Positions 1-9,700 of a stretch of 18,210 nucleotides of DNA are shown piece by piece (positions within the stretch are counted from its first letter, which is position 1; the number at the start of each line of letters is the position of its first letter). The position numbers were made by a program, and so were the translations under genes. The DNA is from Candidatus Parcubacteria bacterium (GTDB taxonomy: Bacteria; Patescibacteriota; Patescibacteriia; Patescibacteriales; UBA12075), in NCBI GenBank assembly GCA_023142215.1, contig JAGLJW010000015.1, positions 1 through 18,210 on the forward strand, written 5' to 3'. Below the pieces are notes generated by a model. That model did no database searches. It worked only from the letters and a program-made list of their open reading frames with translations, and had not been told where the DNA came from.

Positions 1-928
1 AATGTTCACGCCAATACTTTAGCATCTCTCCATGAAGTGGATAAGCAACACCCTGATAACTAACACGTGGATTCCAAACATATGGATTTAAAACCATAAT
101 ACTTGTTAATGGTGCATCATTAACGTTAGAAAACGAAGTAGTTGAAAAGTCTTGTATCCAAACTGGATCCATTGCTGGACAACCATAAGGATTATCTTTA
201 GGATGATATTCTTTAACCCAACTTATTGGATGACCAAAAGTATTAACTCCTTTTAGGTGGTAATACGTTAATGAAAATGGTTTTGTACGTGGTATAAAAC
301 CTGAATCTACAGAACCACCATATAAACGCCAGCCATCATCTCCTTTTGAGAATTTACCTACTCTGTAATCACTTAATTTACAATAGTGATTTGCAGAGGT
401 ATATAAACCACCCTGTTTTGGAATTTCTTGGATAGCTTTATTGCCCCAAACATCTATAAATGATGATGGAATAGATTCACCCCAAATACTGTTACTATTT
501 TGTACATTGTAATGAATATGAGATCCTGTACTACTTGATCCTGTACTTCCGCAATAGCCAATAATTTGACCTTGCGAAACAACTTCACCCACGGTAACTT
601 CTAATGGACAATTAGTTGTGTTTAATAAATGACAATATTTTCCATACTCACTATTGCCATAATTAATGATAATTGTGTTACCTATTATAGAATTGTATCC
701 TGCATATACAACAGTACCTCCGGCAGAAGCAGAGATGGGGTATCCCGACGGAATAGCAAAGTCCCAAGAATATTTCCATTTATCTTTATGTGTGAATGTC
801 GTATCATTCCCTTGCGTACATATCCATGTTTCACCACCAGGGAATGGCAACATCTGTTGAACAGCATTAGCACTACTAAAGCATACAATCAACCACAGAA
901 CTGCAAAAATAATAATTTTCTTTTTCAT
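1..928 (-). CDS. Secreted M23-family (LytM-like) metallopeptidase, C-terminus beyond window
   Basis: The reading frame is open from the ATG at 928 to the window edge (309 codons), so the gene is cut at its 3' end. Residues 1-22 form a signal peptide (KKK, a hydrophobic stretch, then an ANA-type cleavage site), so the protein is exported. Residues 40-142 match the M23 zinc endopeptidase fold: H47 and D56 (in SWDFAIP), H100 (in YCHLL) and the HIH pair H137/H139 are the expected zinc and catalytic residues, with GNTIIINYG and the GEVVSQGQIIGYCGSTG turn between them. M23 enzymes cut peptide cross-bridges in peptidoglycan, here presumably the cell's own wall or that of another cell. Residues after 145 contain many aromatic residues and I do not recognise them. 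A GGAG Shine-Dalgarno sequence lies 8 bases before the ATG and supports this start. Family assignment is confident; substrate is unknown. Confidence 0.88.
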   Translation of the reverse strand, partial: MKKKIIIFAVLWLIVCFSSANAVQQMLPFPGGETWICTQGNDTTFTHKDKWKYSWDFAIPSGYPISASAGGTVVYAGYNSIIGNTIIINYGNSEYGKYCHLLNTTNCPLEVTVGEVVSQGQIIGYCGSTGSSSTGSHIHYNVQNSNSIWGESIPSSFIDVWGNKAIQEIPKQGGLYTSANHYCKLSDYRVGKFSKGDDGWRLYGGSVDSGFIPRTKPFSLTYYHLKGVNTFGHPISWVKEYHPKDNPYGCPAMDPVWIQDFSTTSFSNVNDAPLTSIMVLNPYVWNPRVSYQGVAYPLHGEMLKYWREH

Positions 929-992
929 GATTTAATCTCCTTTTTCTGTTTAAAATAATTATCAACTTTCCTTAGATTTTCTACTTTAGTAT

Positions 993-1010
993 TTAATTGT
1001 TAATGAACAT
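993..1010 (-). other. Possible five-codon leader ORF (MFINN) with consensus Shine-Dalgarno
   Basis: On the minus strand AAGGAGGG (1018-1025) is the best Shine-Dalgarno sequence in the window. About 8 bases later it is followed by ATG TTC ATT AAC AAT TAA. The ORF lies 65 bases before the M23 peptidase ATG, which has its own weaker GGAG. It could be a leader peptide or minigene, or a decayed start. There is no evidence of function beyond the spacing. Confidence 0.3.
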
Positions 1011-1082
1011 TTTTCTACCCTCCTTTATATTTATTTTTATTTCAGAACAATTAAAATTGCTCTTTGGGAAATACAATTTTTT

Positions 1083-1110
1083 ATTATATTTACCTCAAGA
1101 ATAATATTAA
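1083..1110 (-). promoter_or_regulatory. Probable sigma70 promoter of the M23 peptidase gene
   Basis: The minus strand carries a perfect TATAAT (1083-1088), 16 bases behind TTAATA (1105-1110; four of six match TTGACA). Transcription would start near 1076, giving a leader of about 150 bases that includes the five-codon ORF. The site lies just after the preceding gene's stop codon, where no convincing terminator is visible, so read-through from rpoC is also possible. Confidence 0.45.
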
Positions 1111-1122
1111 TTTGTTTTAAGT

Positions 1123-2760
1123 CTATTGCGATATAAATTTTATTGAACTCGCTATTTTTTCAATAATGCTTCTATAATATTTATCATATTCTTCATCATA
1201 GCCAATAATACTAATTAAGTTCATTATTGAATTATCCCATTCTTTGAATTCATCTTTAAGCTTACTTCCATTAATACCAGTTTGCCATTGTAAAATAATC
1301 ATATTCTTTTTATAAGTCTCATCAGCTGATTTCATATAAGTTAGCAGTAAATCCGTATTAATATCATTAGTTTGATATATTTTTTTTTCAATAGAACCAA
1401 ATGGCTCTAAACCAACTGCCGGCATAGGAATATGAATCATCATTTCATTTTCTCTAATTTCACTGCGAAAAGTTATATGTTTATGTCCTAATTCTTGTTT
1501 TTTTATTGAATATGACCATTTTTCAGGATATTCAAATGTAAAATTTACATCTTGCTCTTTAAAGATTTTCCAATTATCAATATTGTTCGATATAAATTCA
1601 ATAGACTGCACCATTTTATTTATAATATGACTAGCATTACATGCACCATCTATTATTATTGTATAATCATCTTTCATACTCTTAATATAAACCTTATCAG
1701 CTCCATTAACAAATGTTACTTTCTTAACAATATAATCTTTAACTGGAATTTCTAAAATTGACTTTATATCCCATCCAGCACGATAATTTTTATTTTGTAA
1801 TACATTTTCTAAACTATCATTAATGGTATAAATCGATATCGTCCAATCACCTAGAACTTTTTTTGAAATATATGATGTCCCTAAAATCAAATTTAATGCT
1901 GAATTACTTGATCTACTTTCTTCATGAATAGGACTTTCCACAAACCATCCTTTGGGATATTTGATATTAAATCCGTATTTTTTACTACTGAATATAGACC
2001 ATTCTTTGATTTCCAAAACAGTTTTTTGCGGTACATGTTTAGTTTTGAAAAATTTTAATGATTTTAATATTTCTCTACTTATAGCATTGTCCATCATTTC
2101 AAATGTATATTTCATTGAGTTTATATCCATAAATATAAACAATTTCTTCCCATAAAAAGATAAATTTCTTAATTTATCATTTAAAGAAAATAAAAATAAA
2201 TGCTTACCGTCAACTTCAATTTTTTCTAAAGGACTTATATTATTGCTATGATTATTTAATTTCCAATGGTACCTTGCGTAATCTTCCAAAGACAATCTAT
2301 TAATTTTTATTATTTCATCTAAATTTTTACTTCCACAATTATTAAAAATAAAATCATCCTCATTATAAACTGAAATATATGCAAAATCTTTATCATCAAA
2401 ATATAAATTTAAATTAGCAGTAGTTGAAGTAGAAAATAATGGATATAATACATCTATTTTTATATCTTTTGGATATTTAAAACTATATCCATAAATTAAA
2501 TTTGAATATAACAACCAATCTTTTTTTTGTTCAGAAATTTTTTTAAATCTTGATTCATTTTCTTTTTCCCATAGCTCATCTTCAATTCTTATTTTTCCAT
2601 CCTTTTCTTCACTACTAGTAGCAATTTTAATTTTATCATTTTCTATATTAGTGCTTGAAGTTTTTTTAGTATAATTAATAAAAGCAAAAACAATCATAAG
2701 TAATAAAATTAAAACTAATGATAATGTAATTGAAAGTACAGCTATTTCTTTTTTGTTCAT
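1123..2760 (-). CDS. Membrane-anchored protein with three tandem PsbP-like repeats
   Basis: I do not recognise a named gene. Residues 8-29 form one transmembrane anchor behind MNKKE, so the remainder should face outside the membrane. The ectodomain contains three repeats of about 140-155 residues. Each opens with a W-x(4-8)-[FY]-x-[FI]-x-YP motif (YGYSFKYP at 90-97, YGFNIKYPKGW at 262-272, VNFTFEYPEKW at 405-415) and closes with a similar helix (ILKSLKFF at 231-238, MVQSIEFI at 383-390, IASSIKFI at 536-543). This opening and closing pattern is typical of PsbP-like or lipoprotein-type domains in Gram-positive and CPR proteins; their ligand is unknown. Repeat 1 is the most diverged. The ATG is 5 bases after the rpoC stop with only a weak AGAGAA before it, so the gene is probably co-transcribed with rpoBC. 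The ORF is certain; the domain name is moderately so. Confidence 0.8.
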   Translation of the reverse strand: MNKKEIAVLSITLSLVLILLLMIVFAFINYTKKTSSTNIENDKIKIATSSEEKDGKIRIEDELWEKENESRFKKISEQKKDWLLYSNLIYGYSFKYPKDIKIDVLYPLFSTSTTANLNLYFDDKDFAYISVYNEDDFIFNNCGSKNLDEIIKINRLSLEDYARYHWKLNNHSNNISPLEKIEVDGKHLFLFSLNDKLRNLSFYGKKLFIFMDINSMKYTFEMMDNAISREILKSLKFFKTKHVPQKTVLEIKEWSIFSSKKYGFNIKYPKGWFVESPIHEESRSSNSALNLILGTSYISKKVLGDWTISIYTINDSLENVLQNKNYRAGWDIKSILEIPVKDYIVKKVTFVNGADKVYIKSMKDDYTIIIDGACNASHIINKMVQSIEFISNNIDNWKIFKEQDVNFTFEYPEKWSYSIKKQELGHKHITFRSEIRENEMMIHIPMPAVGLEPFGSIEKKIYQTNDINTDLLLTYMKSADETYKKNMIILQWQTGINGSKLKDEFKEWDNSIMNLISIIGYDEEYDKYYRSIIEKIASSIKFISQ

Positions 2761-2765
2761 AAAAA

Positions 2766-5700
2766 TTAATATTTTTCTCTCTTTTTAGTCCCCTTATATC
2801 CTGTACCAGATGGAATTAATCTACCGATAATAACATTTTCTTTTAATCCTTCTAAATAATCAATCTTACCACTTACAGCTGAGTCAATTAATACCCTAGC
2901 TGTTTCTTGAAAAGACGCTGCTGATAAAAAGCTGTCGGTTGTAAGAGATGCTTTAGTGATACCCATCAAAATTTGTTTTACATCAGCTTGTTTTTGATTT
3001 TTTTCAAGTGCTTTGTGCGCTCGTGCCACAACTGCATGTTCAACGATTTCACTAGGTAGAAGTGCTGCATCATTTGACTCTACAACAACATAACGAGAAA
3101 ACATTTGTTTTGCAATAATCTCAATATGTTTATCACTAAGAGGTTGTCCTTGTGATGAATATACTGCTTGAATTTCCCGAATAATATATCTTTGTGTTTC
3201 AAGTCTACCTCTAAGTTTATAAAGTTGCTGTAATTCCATACTACCATCAGTAAGCTGATCACCAATTTTCACTTCATCACCCACCTCAACTAATATAGTT
3301 GTATCTTTTGAAATATTAAACTCCTGAACTTTTTCAACATTTGTGATAATTTCAACAAATTTATCTTCGTTTATATTAACAATTCCGCCATTTTTTGCTT
3401 CAATTTCTTTTGTACCAATTTTAAAAATTACAGCTCCAGTCTTGATTTTATCTTTATCTTTAACCATAACTTTAATATCTTTTCTGGTAACAGTTTTTTT
3501 AGCTCCTTCTTCTTTCAATTTCAATTTAGCTTCCTTAAGAACAGAAACAAAAGTATATTTATCAGCATCAGCACCTCTGTAGTAAATTTTCAATACTTTT
3601 GTTAAAGGTTGATTACTAACAATAACTTTCCCTTTGGCATCTTTTATTTCTCTTTGAGCTGTTTCAATTTTTACCTTTCCATCAACTTCTGCAAGAATCG
3701 CTTTACCTTTAGGAGAACGTGCTTCAAAAATTTCTTCCACACGAGGTAAACCTTGAGTAATATCCTCAACTCCAGCAATACCACCTGTATGAAAGGTTCT
3801 CATTGTAAGCTGTGTTCCAGGCTCACCAATTGATTGAGCAGCAATAACACCAACCGCTGTTCCCATTTTAACTAATTTATTATAACCCAAATCCCAACCA
3901 TAACATTTAGCACAGATTCCTCTGTCCATCTTACAAGTTAAAGCTGAACGAATTATAACTTCATCAAAATCTTCACCTTTATATTTATCAAGCAAATCTT
4001 CATCAATTAATTCACCTTTTTTAATTAAAACCTTTCCTTTTTTGTTCTTTAAATCACTAGCTAAATATCTTCCTAAAACTCTATCCATTAAATCAATTCC
4101 CATTTTTTCACTTTCCGCTCTAGTAACTACAAGTCCCTCCTTATCGCCACAATCGTCATCAGAAACAATAATATCTTGAGCTACATCAACTAAACGTCTT
4201 GTTAAATAACCAGCATTAGCAGTACGCAAAGCTGTATCAGACAAACCTTTACGCACACCATGAGTTGAAATAAAATATTCAAGCACTTGAAAGCCTTTTT
4301 TGAAATTACCCTTTACAGGCAATTCAATAATATCTCCAGAAGGTGATGTTACTAAACCTTTCATACCAAGAATTTGAGTTAATTGTGCCCAACTACCACG
4401 AGCACCAGATTCAATCATTGAATAAACAGGTCCTTCGTCTGGTAATCCTTTTTTACAAATTGAAGTAACCTTATCTTTTGCGGCAGTCCAGAGTTCAATA
4501 ACTTTTGCATATCGTTCTGATTCAGTTAATAAACCTTCGTCAAATTGTTCTTGAATTTCTTCAACTTTCTTTTGGGTAGAATTAATAGTCTCATCTTTTT
4601 CATCAAACACTGGAAGGTCTCCAAAACTCCAAGACAAACCTGATTTTGTAATATAACCAAAACTCTTATCTTTTATCTCGTCAATAAGTCTAGCTGTTTC
4701 TTCTAATCCATAATAACGATAACAGTCTTTAATTAAATTTTTAATCTTATTTTTATCAACAACTTCATTTATATATCTTAATTTCTCAGGCAAAATACTA
4801 TTGAAAATTACTCTACCCACTATTGTTCTTGTTAGTTTGCCATCAATTATTAATCTTATTGGATCATTCAATCCAATTTTTCCCATATCATAAGCGAGCG
4901 AAGCATCTTCCATTGACGAAAACACTTTCAAATCTTTATCTTTCAAGCTATTATTTTTCTCTTCAGTAATATAGAAAATTCCCCAAACAATATCTTGGCT
5001 TGGAGCTACAATTGGATCACCAGTTGCAGGTTTCAAAAGATTTTTCGAAGAAAGCATTATTTCAGCAGCTTCTTTTTTAGCTTCAGCCGTAAGAGGAACA
5101 TGAACAGCCATTTGATCACCATCAAAATCAGCATTAAATGCAGAACAAACTGATGGATGAATTTGAAGAGCTTTTCCTTCAATTAAAATTGGTTTAAATG
5201 CCTGAATACCAAGTCTGTGCAAAGTTGGAGCCCGATTAAGCATTACATATGCACCATTCACAACATCTTCTAAAATATCCCAAACAACATCATCACCAGT
5301 TTCAATAAATTTTGAGGCACTTCTTACATTATGAACAATTTCTCTTTTAATCAATTCACTAATAATAAATGGTTTAAAAAGTTCAATAGCCATTATTTTT
5401 GGTACACCACATTGATCTAATTTAAGTTTTGGATTTACAACAATTACACTTCTACCAGAATAATCAATTCTTTTACCAAGTAAATTTTGTCTAAAACGAC
5501 CTTGCTTACCTTTGAGTGAATCAGCCAAAGATTTCAACATTCTTTTTTGACCAGTTGAAGCGATTACAGTTTTACCATGACGAGCAGAATTATCAATCAA
5601 AGCATCAACAGCTTCTTGCAACATTCTTTTTTCATTTCTACTAATAACTTCTGGAGCATTCAGTTTCATGAGTTGTTTCAAACGATTATTTCTATTAATA

Positions 5701-6737
5701 ACTCTTCTATATAAATCATTTAAATCTGAAGTCGCAAAACGTCCCCCATCAAGAGCCACCATTGGTCGTAAATCAGGAGGTATAATTGGAACAATTTTTA
5801 AAACCATCCATTCAGGTCTTACTCCATTAACTTCTAAACTTTGAAATAATTTTATTCTTCTTATTAACTTTTCTTTTTTTGATTCAATACAAATTTCAAG
5901 TTCATCTCTTAAAGCTTTAATTGTCTTTTTTAAATCAATTTTTTCTAATAGGCCTCTAATAGCTTCAGCACCTATACCTGCTTCAAAAATATGACCATAT
6001 TTTAAACTTAAGTTTTGATAATCAGCTTCCGAAATAATTAACAAAGGTTTTAAATCTTTTAATTCTTTTTGTGCCTGTGAAAAAGCGTCTTGTAATATTT
6101 CAAGTTTTTCTTCTTTGGCTTTTTTAAGTGATTTAATTTCCTTATCTATAATTTTATCAACTTCTTTTTCATTAATATCATCTTGAATTAATTTAGATTT
6201 TTTAGCCTTAATCTCATTTTTCTGACGAACAAAATCAGATTCAATAGCTTTTTTCTTTTGTTTGTGTTCATTTTTAATTTGATCAATAGTAGCTTCTTTC
6301 AAATCTTCATTTACATCAGTAACTATAAAATTAGCAAAATAAATCACCTTTTCAAGCGCTTGCATTGAAAAACCAAGCAATAAACCAATCTTTGAAGATA
6401 AACCACGCAAGAACCAAATATGTGTACATGGTGTCATTAATTCAATATGCCCCATTCTTTCACGTCTTACAACACTTCTAGTAACTTCTACTCCACATTT
6501 GTCACAAACAATTCCTTTGTAACGAATTTTTTTATATTTTCCACAATAACATTCCCAATCTTTTGAAGGACCAAAAATCTTTTCGCAAAATAATCCTCCT
6601 TTTTCTGGTTTTTGAGTTCTATAATTTATAGTCTCTGGTCTAACAGCCTCACCATGAGACCAAGATAGAATAACTTCAGGTGAAGCTAATTTAAGTTTAA
6701 TAGCATCAAAACTTGATGTTTTTATTGGATTAAGCAT
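2766..6737 (-). CDS. rpoC: DNA-directed RNA polymerase subunit beta'
   Basis: This is the catalytic largest subunit of RNA polymerase, 1323 residues, full length for a short bacterial beta'. The N-terminal zinc finger is C63, C65, C78 and C81. The active-site loop NADFDGDQMAVH is at 535-546, with D537, D539 and D541 holding the catalytic magnesium. The bridge helix is about 815-853 (VLEYFISTHGVRKGL onward). The second zinc site is C863, C935, C942 and C945. The trigger loop begins at EPGTQLTMRTFHTGG (972-986). A long charged, Lys/Glu-rich coiled-coil-like segment spans about 146-232. Transcription is most likely joint with rpoB, 51 bases upstream. No Shine-Dalgarno sequence is visible before the ATG; an AGCT heptad repeat occupies that place. 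The next gene starts 5 bases after the stop. Confidence 0.99.
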   Translation of the reverse strand: MLNPIKTSSFDAIKLKLASPEVILSWSHGEAVRPETINYRTQKPEKGGLFCEKIFGPSKDWECYCGKYKKIRYKGIVCDKCGVEVTRSVVRRERMGHIELMTPCTHIWFLRGLSSKIGLLLGFSMQALEKVIYFANFIVTDVNEDLKEATIDQIKNEHKQKKKAIESDFVRQKNEIKAKKSKLIQDDINEKEVDKIIDKEIKSLKKAKEEKLEILQDAFSQAQKELKDLKPLLIISEADYQNLSLKYGHIFEAGIGAEAIRGLLEKIDLKKTIKALRDELEICIESKKEKLIRRIKLFQSLEVNGVRPEWMVLKIVPIIPPDLRPMVALDGGRFATSDLNDLYRRVINRNNRLKQLMKLNAPEVISRNEKRMLQEAVDALIDNSARHGKTVIASTGQKRMLKSLADSLKGKQGRFRQNLLGKRIDYSGRSVIVVNPKLKLDQCGVPKIMAIELFKPFIISELIKREIVHNVRSASKFIETGDDVVWDILEDVVNGAYVMLNRAPTLHRLGIQAFKPILIEGKALQIHPSVCSAFNADFDGDQMAVHVPLTAEAKKEAAEIMLSSKNLLKPATGDPIVAPSQDIVWGIFYITEEKNNSLKDKDLKVFSSMEDASLAYDMGKIGLNDPIRLIIDGKLTRTIVGRVIFNSILPEKLRYINEVVDKNKIKNLIKDCYRYYGLEETARLIDEIKDKSFGYITKSGLSWSFGDLPVFDEKDETINSTQKKVEEIQEQFDEGLLTESERYAKVIELWTAAKDKVTSICKKGLPDEGPVYSMIESGARGSWAQLTQILGMKGLVTSPSGDIIELPVKGNFKKGFQVLEYFISTHGVRKGLSDTALRTANAGYLTRRLVDVAQDIIVSDDDCGDKEGLVVTRAESEKMGIDLMDRVLGRYLASDLKNKKGKVLIKKGELIDEDLLDKYKGEDFDEVIIRSALTCKMDRGICAKCYGWDLGYNKLVKMGTAVGVIAAQSIGEPGTQLTMRTFHTGGIAGVEDITQGLPRVEEIFEARSPKGKAILAEVDGKVKIETAQREIKDAKGKVIVSNQPLTKVLKIYYRGADADKYTFVSVLKEAKLKLKEEGAKKTVTRKDIKVMVKDKDKIKTGAVIFKIGTKEIEAKNGGIVNINEDKFVEIITNVEKVQEFNISKDTTILVEVGDEVKIGDQLTDGSMELQQLYKLRGRLETQRYIIREIQAVYSSQGQPLSDKHIEIIAKQMFSRYVVVESNDAALLPSEIVEHAVVARAHKALEKNQKQADVKQILMGITKASLTTDSFLSAASFQETARVLIDSAVSGKIDYLEGLKENVIIGRLIPSGTGYKGTKKREKY

Positions 6738-6748
6738 ATTTTATTATT

Positions 6749-6780
6749 AGCTTTTTAGCTTGTAGCTTATAGCTTTTTAG
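6749..6780. repeat. AGCT heptad repeat between rpoB and rpoC
   Basis: The 51-base rpoB-rpoC gap holds four AGCT-headed units in a row: AGCTTTTT, AGCTTGT, AGCTTAT, AGCTTTTTAG. AGCT is self-complementary, so neighbouring units can pair as tiny hairpins and the array reads almost the same on both strands. It fills the place where a ribosome-binding site for rpoC would be expected. Confidence 0.65.
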
Positions 6781-6788
6781 ATTATTAA

Positions 6789-9700
6789 TTATTCTTTAGA
6801 ATCTTCTTGTTTTTTATCTTTAGATTTTTCTTTATCATTTTTATCCGTATCAATTTTTTGTTCTTTAGTATCTTGATCATCTTCGTTTTTATTCATATCA
6901 TCACTTTCTTTAATTCCTCCAAGTAATTCTACATCAAGTCCAAGACCTTTTAGCTCACGAACTAAAACATTAAATGATTCTGGCACATTTTGTTTAATAA
7001 TCGTATCACCCTTAATAATAGATTCGTATGCTTTACTTCTTCCTGGAACATCATCTGATTTAATAGTTAATATCTCTTGAAGCGTGTGTGCAGCACCATA
7101 AGCCTCTAATGCCCACACTTCCATTTCACCAAACCTTTGTCCACCAAATTGTGCTTTACCTCCAAGCGGTTGTTGTGTAATTAAAGAGTAAGGACCAATT
7201 GATCTTTGATGAATCTTATCCTCAACCATATGATTAAGTTTAAGCATGTATTTAATACCGACTGTAATTCTATTATCATAAGCTTCACCAGTTTTACCAT
7301 CAAAAAGTTCAACCTTTCCATCTTCAGGAAGTCCAGCTTTTATAAGTTCTTCTTTAATTTGTTCTTCAGTAACACCATTAAGCACTGGGGTAGCAATTTT
7401 ATAACCTAATTTTTTCGCCGCAAAACCTAAATGGGTTTCAAGCAATTGTCCAAGATTCATACGAGAAATAATACCAAGTGGTGACAAAATAATATCAATT
7501 GGTGTTCCATCTTCTAAATATGGCATATCCTCAACAGAAACAATTTTTGAAATAACACCTTTATTACCGTGACGACCAGCCATTTTATCTCCAGCTTGAA
7601 TTTTTCTTAAATTCGCTACAGTAATTTGCACTGATTGAATAACACCAGCTGATAATTTATCACCAGCTTCACGTGAAAATATTTTAACATCAATTACTTT
7701 GCCCTTTTCTCCGTGCTCTAAATAAAGTGATGAATCACGAACATCTTTTGCTTTTTCACCAAAAATTGCTCTAAGTAATTTTTCTTCTGCTGATAATTCA
7801 GTTTCACCTTTTGGAGTAATCTTACCAACCAAAATATCTCCAGAAGAAACTTCAGCACCAACCCGAACAATTCCACGATCGTCTAAATCTTTTAGTTTTT
7901 CTTCAGAAATATTTGGAATATCACTAGTAATCATTTCTGGTCCAAGCTTTGTATCACGAATATCAATTACTTTATCTTCAATTTTAATTGATGAATAAGT
8001 ATCATTTTGAACTAATCTTTCCGAAACAATAATCGCATCTTCAAAATTATAACCTTCCCAAGTCATAAAAGCTACTAACACATTTCGCCCTAAAGCAAGT
8101 TCTCCATTATCAATAGAAGGTCCATCAGTCAGTACAGAACCTTTTTCAACTTTATCACCAACATTTACAATTGGTTGTTGATTAATACAAGTTGAAGCAT
8201 TAGATCTTAAATATTTTGTAAGATTATATTCAATCTTTTTATCTGCACTAGTTTTAAGTTCAATATAACCACCATCAACTTTAGTCACTACAGCATCTTC
8301 TGGGGCCAAAATAATATGCCCAGAATCACGAGCTGCTCTAGCTTCAACACCAGTTCCAACAACAGGAGATTCAGCTTTTACTAGAGGAATTGCTTGACGT
8401 TGCATGTTCGTTCCCATTAAAGCACGCTGTCCATCATCATGTTCCATGAAAGGAACTAAAGAAGTAGCAACTGAAATAATTTGATTAGCAGCTACACCAA
8501 TAAAATCAACTTCATGAACTTGTGTAGTCCCTGGTTGACCATATTTTCTAACCTCTGTCTTTTGCACTAAAAAATTTCCTTTATTATCAGTCGGAGTTGT
8601 TGATGAGGTTGTTATATATTTTTCCTCCTCAAAAGCATCCATGTAAACAATTTCGTCAGTAATTTCTGGTTTAATAGCAATTGTAGTTTCTGTGTCTAAT
8701 TCTTTTTCCAGTTTTTTAGCATCACTAGAGCTAATTTTTGATCCAGCTTTTATAATTATTTTTCCTTTTTCATTTTTAATATCTTCTCTAGCAATTTTTC
8801 CTAGAGTTATTTCCGCCTTATTTTCAACATCATGCAAAACTCTTCTATATGGAGCCTCTAAAAAACCATAAGAATTTAATCTAGCATAACTTGCAATATG
8901 TCCTACTAAACCAATATTTGGACCTTCAGGGGTTTCAATTGGACAAATTCTTCCATAGTGAGTTGTATGTACATCACGAACATCAAAACCTGCTCTTTCA
9001 CGAGTTAAACCACCAGGACCCATTGCTGATAATCTCCTTTTATGCTCAAGCTCAGCTAATGGATTAGTTTGATCCATGAACTGTGATAACTGAGATGACA
9101 TAAAAAACTCTTTTACTGCACTAATAACAGGTCTAGCATTAACTAATTTTGATGGAGTAATAGTAGCAATTTCTGCTGTACTCATTCTATCTTTAATAAT
9201 TCTTTCCATTCTAGCTAATCCAACTCTAAACTTATTTTGAATAAGCTCACCAATCGCTCTAACACGTCTATTTCCTAAATGATCAATATCATCTTCTTTC
9301 CCTTGAGTCACATTTAATTTAATAACTTCTTTGACAATTGCAACCAAATCCTCAACTCTAAGAATTCTTGTTTCTTTTTTATTTGGAATATTAAAACCAA
9401 ATTTTCTATTTAATTTATAACGACCAACTCTATCAAAATCATATCTATCAAATCTAAAAAACATGGCATAAATTAAAGATTTTGCATTCTCAGCTGTGGC
9501 TAAATCTCCTGGTCTAATTCTTTTGTAAACTTCTTTAAGTCCTTCTGCTTGATTTTTTGCCAAGTCCTTATTAATTGTTGCTTCAACATAACTACCATCA
9601 CCTTCTATATCAACATCTTTAAATAATTCTCTAATCTCTTCATCTGTTTCAATTTCAAAAGCTCTAAGAAGTGATGTTACAGCAACTTTTCTTTTTCTAT

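Noticed and set aside
629..958. 109-codon plus-strand frame opposite the M23 peptidase
   Set aside because: It is the antisense shadow of a gene with clear catalytic motifs and a signal peptide; it has no ribosome-binding site or recognisable domain.
8989..9096. A400 at the E. coli S522 position as a rifampicin-resistance change
   Set aside because: The main contact residues (Q391, D394, H404, S409) are unchanged and this position varies between bacterial lineages; one substitution cannot support a resistance claim.
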